In this document: piece by piece, positions 62,346 to 64,000 of the stretch
How the letters are laid out: each line of letters opens with the position of its first letter
Position numbering within the stretch: the stretch's first letter is position 1
NCBI RefSeq assembly: GCF_007741515.1
Contig: NZ_CP036263.1
Location: 620,001-684,000, forward strand
Length of the DNA stretch: 64,000 nt
Reading direction: 5' to 3'
Origin: Adhaeretor mobilis
GTDB taxonomy: Bacteria > Planctomycetota > Planctomycetia > Pirellulales > Lacipirellulaceae
Notes under the pieces: model-generated
Told to the model about the DNA's origin: nothing
Database searches by the model: none
Seen by the model: only the letters and a program-made list of their open reading frames with translations
Made by a program: the position numbers and the translations under genes

Positions 62346-64000
62346 CTACTCTGCTGTCAATTCGAAGACGAGTTTCGGTGGCGGAACTTTTGCTGCAATC
62401 TGACGGAAGGCACCCATCAGGTCGCCTTCCATCTCCGCAATGGTCGTTCCGCCGGGTACATTAATGTAAACACCTTGGCCGGCATGGGCGATAGCCTTCA
62501 TGAGGTTGCGATCTGCACCGGCACCCACGGCCATCGTGTGCAGCGTGATGCCACGCTTGGCCGCTTCGGTGGCTTCCCAAAACGCGTATTGCTTCTTCCA
62601 GTCGTTGGTTGAGTAGTCGGCATTGCCATCGCCGTCGTAGTCAGTCCAATCGTCCCATTCAAAGCTCGAAGGCAAGCTCCATCCCGAGGGGCCTTGGTTG
62701 GTTTGACCATCGGTCATGATGAGCATCGTTGGCCGAGCACCGTAGCGTACATGTCCATCGTCCTGAGGATCGCTCGATGACCCGATCAACAGTTCATGCG
62801 CTTTGAGCACACCATCGCCCATGCCTGTCCAGCCGTCGTAGTCACCCGCTTGATGACGGCGTTGGATGGTATCGATCGTGGCGTAGTCGTTGGTGATGGG
62901 ATCGTCGCTAATGTCGATGTCTACTTCACCATCGAAATGGCTCCACTCCTTAACGGCGTAGGCACCGTAGCTGACAAGGCCCAGTTCATCGCCAAAGTCG
63001 AGCTCGGTGAGGAAATCGCAGAACAGCGACGCACCGTTCTTGATCGCATTGAACGGATAGTGAGGCATCCGCCACATGTCCTCCGAATGGGTACGACTGT
63101 AGCGATTTTCCTGCAGGTAATTCATCATCGTGCGATAGCCGTACTTCTTGCGGTAAGGCCCACTTATCCGGCGGGTGTGATTGATATAGTCCTTCCAGAG
63201 GGAATCGCTATAGCTTGCACTAGGCTGCGGTCGTGGCGAACCATCGCTGTAGCGGCCAGCTTGTGGGAACGGGTACTTGGGGGTGCCATCCGAATAGCGC
63301 GCACCGACTTGGAGGTAATTGAATATGGTGTTAGTATTGCTGCTGTTGTAGTAAATGCCGGCGTGGGAATCGATCCGCCCGAATGCCGACAAGCACTTGG
63401 GATTGCCGGTGTTACTCCACCGAACGTCCGCAGCGACCAGCGAATCCCACATCGCGTCGAGCGAGTCTTCCACGGCCGATTGCCCGAGCGAGTTGATGCT
63501 ATTTAGCGAGCTGTCGTCGTTCATCGAGGCAGAGAAGTCGAGCACGACCACGAGGTCACGCGCCTCAACAAACGCCGTGGCTGAGGTTTGCAGTGGTACC
63601 GTCGAACGACCCACCGCCCAGCCGAAGGCCAATGGCAACTGGCCATCGGGGGCCTCCACATCTTCGTCCGTACGACGGGCGACCACTTGCACGACGTTGT
63701 AGGGTGAGGCGTCCCATACAATGGGCCACGTGTGTGTCGCTTCGTTGTAGGCTCGCTTGCCGAATCGCACATCGGTAGCAGGGTTAATGTAGACGCCATT
63801 TGCAGCAGCGACTTGCTCTGCCATGGCGCGTGCCGCATCCGCAGCAATAGAGTTCGCGTCGAGATCGACCGAGCCATCGCCCGAACCAGCAGCGTAAACC
63901 GCAGCAGTGATTTCCTGAGCAGCAGCCAAGGCGGCAGCGTCCACGCCGTTTTGCATACGCGTTTCTGTGAGAACCATGCGGCCCGTATCGACAGACATGG
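62346..64000 (-). CDS. TadG-like pilus-assembly protein with von Willebrand A domain (cut at window edge)
   Basis: The reading frame continues past the window edge; the visible N-terminus MSVDTGRMVLTETRMQNGVD then AAALAAAQEI is the part just after the membrane helix of TadE/TadG proteins, so the signal-anchor lies beyond base 64000. A VWA domain follows with its MIDAS DFSASMND near 154-161 and a conserved GADRNLMKAIAHAGQG at the C-terminal side. Internally it has a Ser/Tyr/Asn-rich insertion (about 215-310). Members help build Flp pili or bind surfaces in planctomycetes. The end at 62346 is complete. Confidence 0.85.
   Translation of the reverse strand, partial: MSVDTGRMVLTETRMQNGVDAAALAAAQEITAAVYAAGSGDGSVDLDANSIAADAARAMAEQVAAANGVYINPATDVRFGKRAYNEATHTWPIVWDASPYNVVQVVARRTDEDVEAPDGQLPLAFGWAVGRSTVPLQTSATAFVEARDLVVVLDFSASMNDDSSLNSINSLGQSAVEDSLDAMWDSLVAADVRWSNTGNPKCLSAFGRIDSHAGIYYNSSNTNTIFNYLQVGARYSDGTPKYPFPQAGRYSDGSPRPQPSASYSDSLWKDYINHTRRISGPYRKKYGYRTMMNYLQENRYSRTHSEDMWRMPHYPFNAIKNGASLFCDFLTELDFGDELGLVSYGAYAVKEWSHFDGEVDIDISDDPITNDYATIDTIQRRHQAGDYDGWTGMGDGVLKAHELLIGSSSDPQDDGHVRYGARPTMLIMTDGQTNQGPSGWSLPSSFEWDDWTDYDGDGNADYSTNDWKKQYAFWEATEAAKRGITLHTMAVGAGADRNLMKAIAHAGQGVYINVPGGTTIAEMEGDLMGAFRQIAAKVPPPKLVFELTAE

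Overview
The window reads as a chromosomal segment of a planctomycete, most likely of the Pirellulales. Evidence is in the protein families: a YTV-repeat cysteine-rich wall protein, a DUF1559 prepilin-like protein, a PEP-CTERM protein with dockerin repeats, small membrane proteins with the RFSxRTLL-type N-terminus, a Fae-family C1 protein and a giant tandem-fused UvrA. Genes are spaced loosely on both strands and gaps often hold long palindromes. I saw no rRNA, tRNA, CRISPR array, phage or complete insertion sequence.

Layout. 1-5 kb: end of citrate synthase, then rhamnose catabolism (rhaB and a fused aldolase-dehydrogenase) with a divergent DeoR regulator behind a consensus-like promoter. 5-6.7 kb: two tandem paralogous membrane proteins between three copies of a 104-bp palindromic element that supplies the stop codon of each preceding gene. 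6.7-15.4 kb: ftsH, the coupled pair dxr-rseP, moeA, pabA/trpG, crcB. 15.4-21 kb: an orphan Imm5-like protein, a PadR-membrane protein pair with a very clear operator-promoter, a Fae homologue, an exported protein and hsp20. 21-29.4 kb: envelope and exported proteins (DUF481, YTV, FKBP, a His-rich membrane protein, DUF1559, PEP-CTERM). 29.9-38.7 kb: sulfate assimilation (cysD, cysNC, cysH, an Rrf2 regulator, a YeiH-type exporter), interrupted by a decayed gene and two unrelated small genes. 38.7-40.9 kb: an NsrR-like regulator divergent from flavohaemoglobin hmp. 41-49.5 kb: DUF255 thioredoxin protein, larC, MazG-like pyrophosphatase, ATP-grasp enzyme, phosphodiesterase, smpB. 49.6-53 kb: a ParE-type toxin-antitoxin pair, a Cys-less ketosynthase and a divergent fatty acid desaturase. 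53.3-60.3 kb: the 2337-residue double UvrA. 60.5-64 kb: an rRNA-type methyltransferase bracketed by two copies of one palindrome, a YeaQ-type membrane protein and a TadG/von Willebrand A protein cut by the window edge.

The sulfate genes form a scattered regulon: sulfate to APS (CysDN), APS to PAPS (CysC domain), reduction by an iron-sulfur CysH, and a CymR-like Rrf2 protein encoded behind cysH, whose promoter carries an inverted repeat. The nitric oxide module is the other clear regulator-target unit. No large new gene system stands out. The most distinctive material is the abundance of palindromic intergenic elements, the double UvrA with an unexplained C-terminal extension, the Glu-for-Cys ketosynthase beside a desaturase, and the divergent Fae protein.
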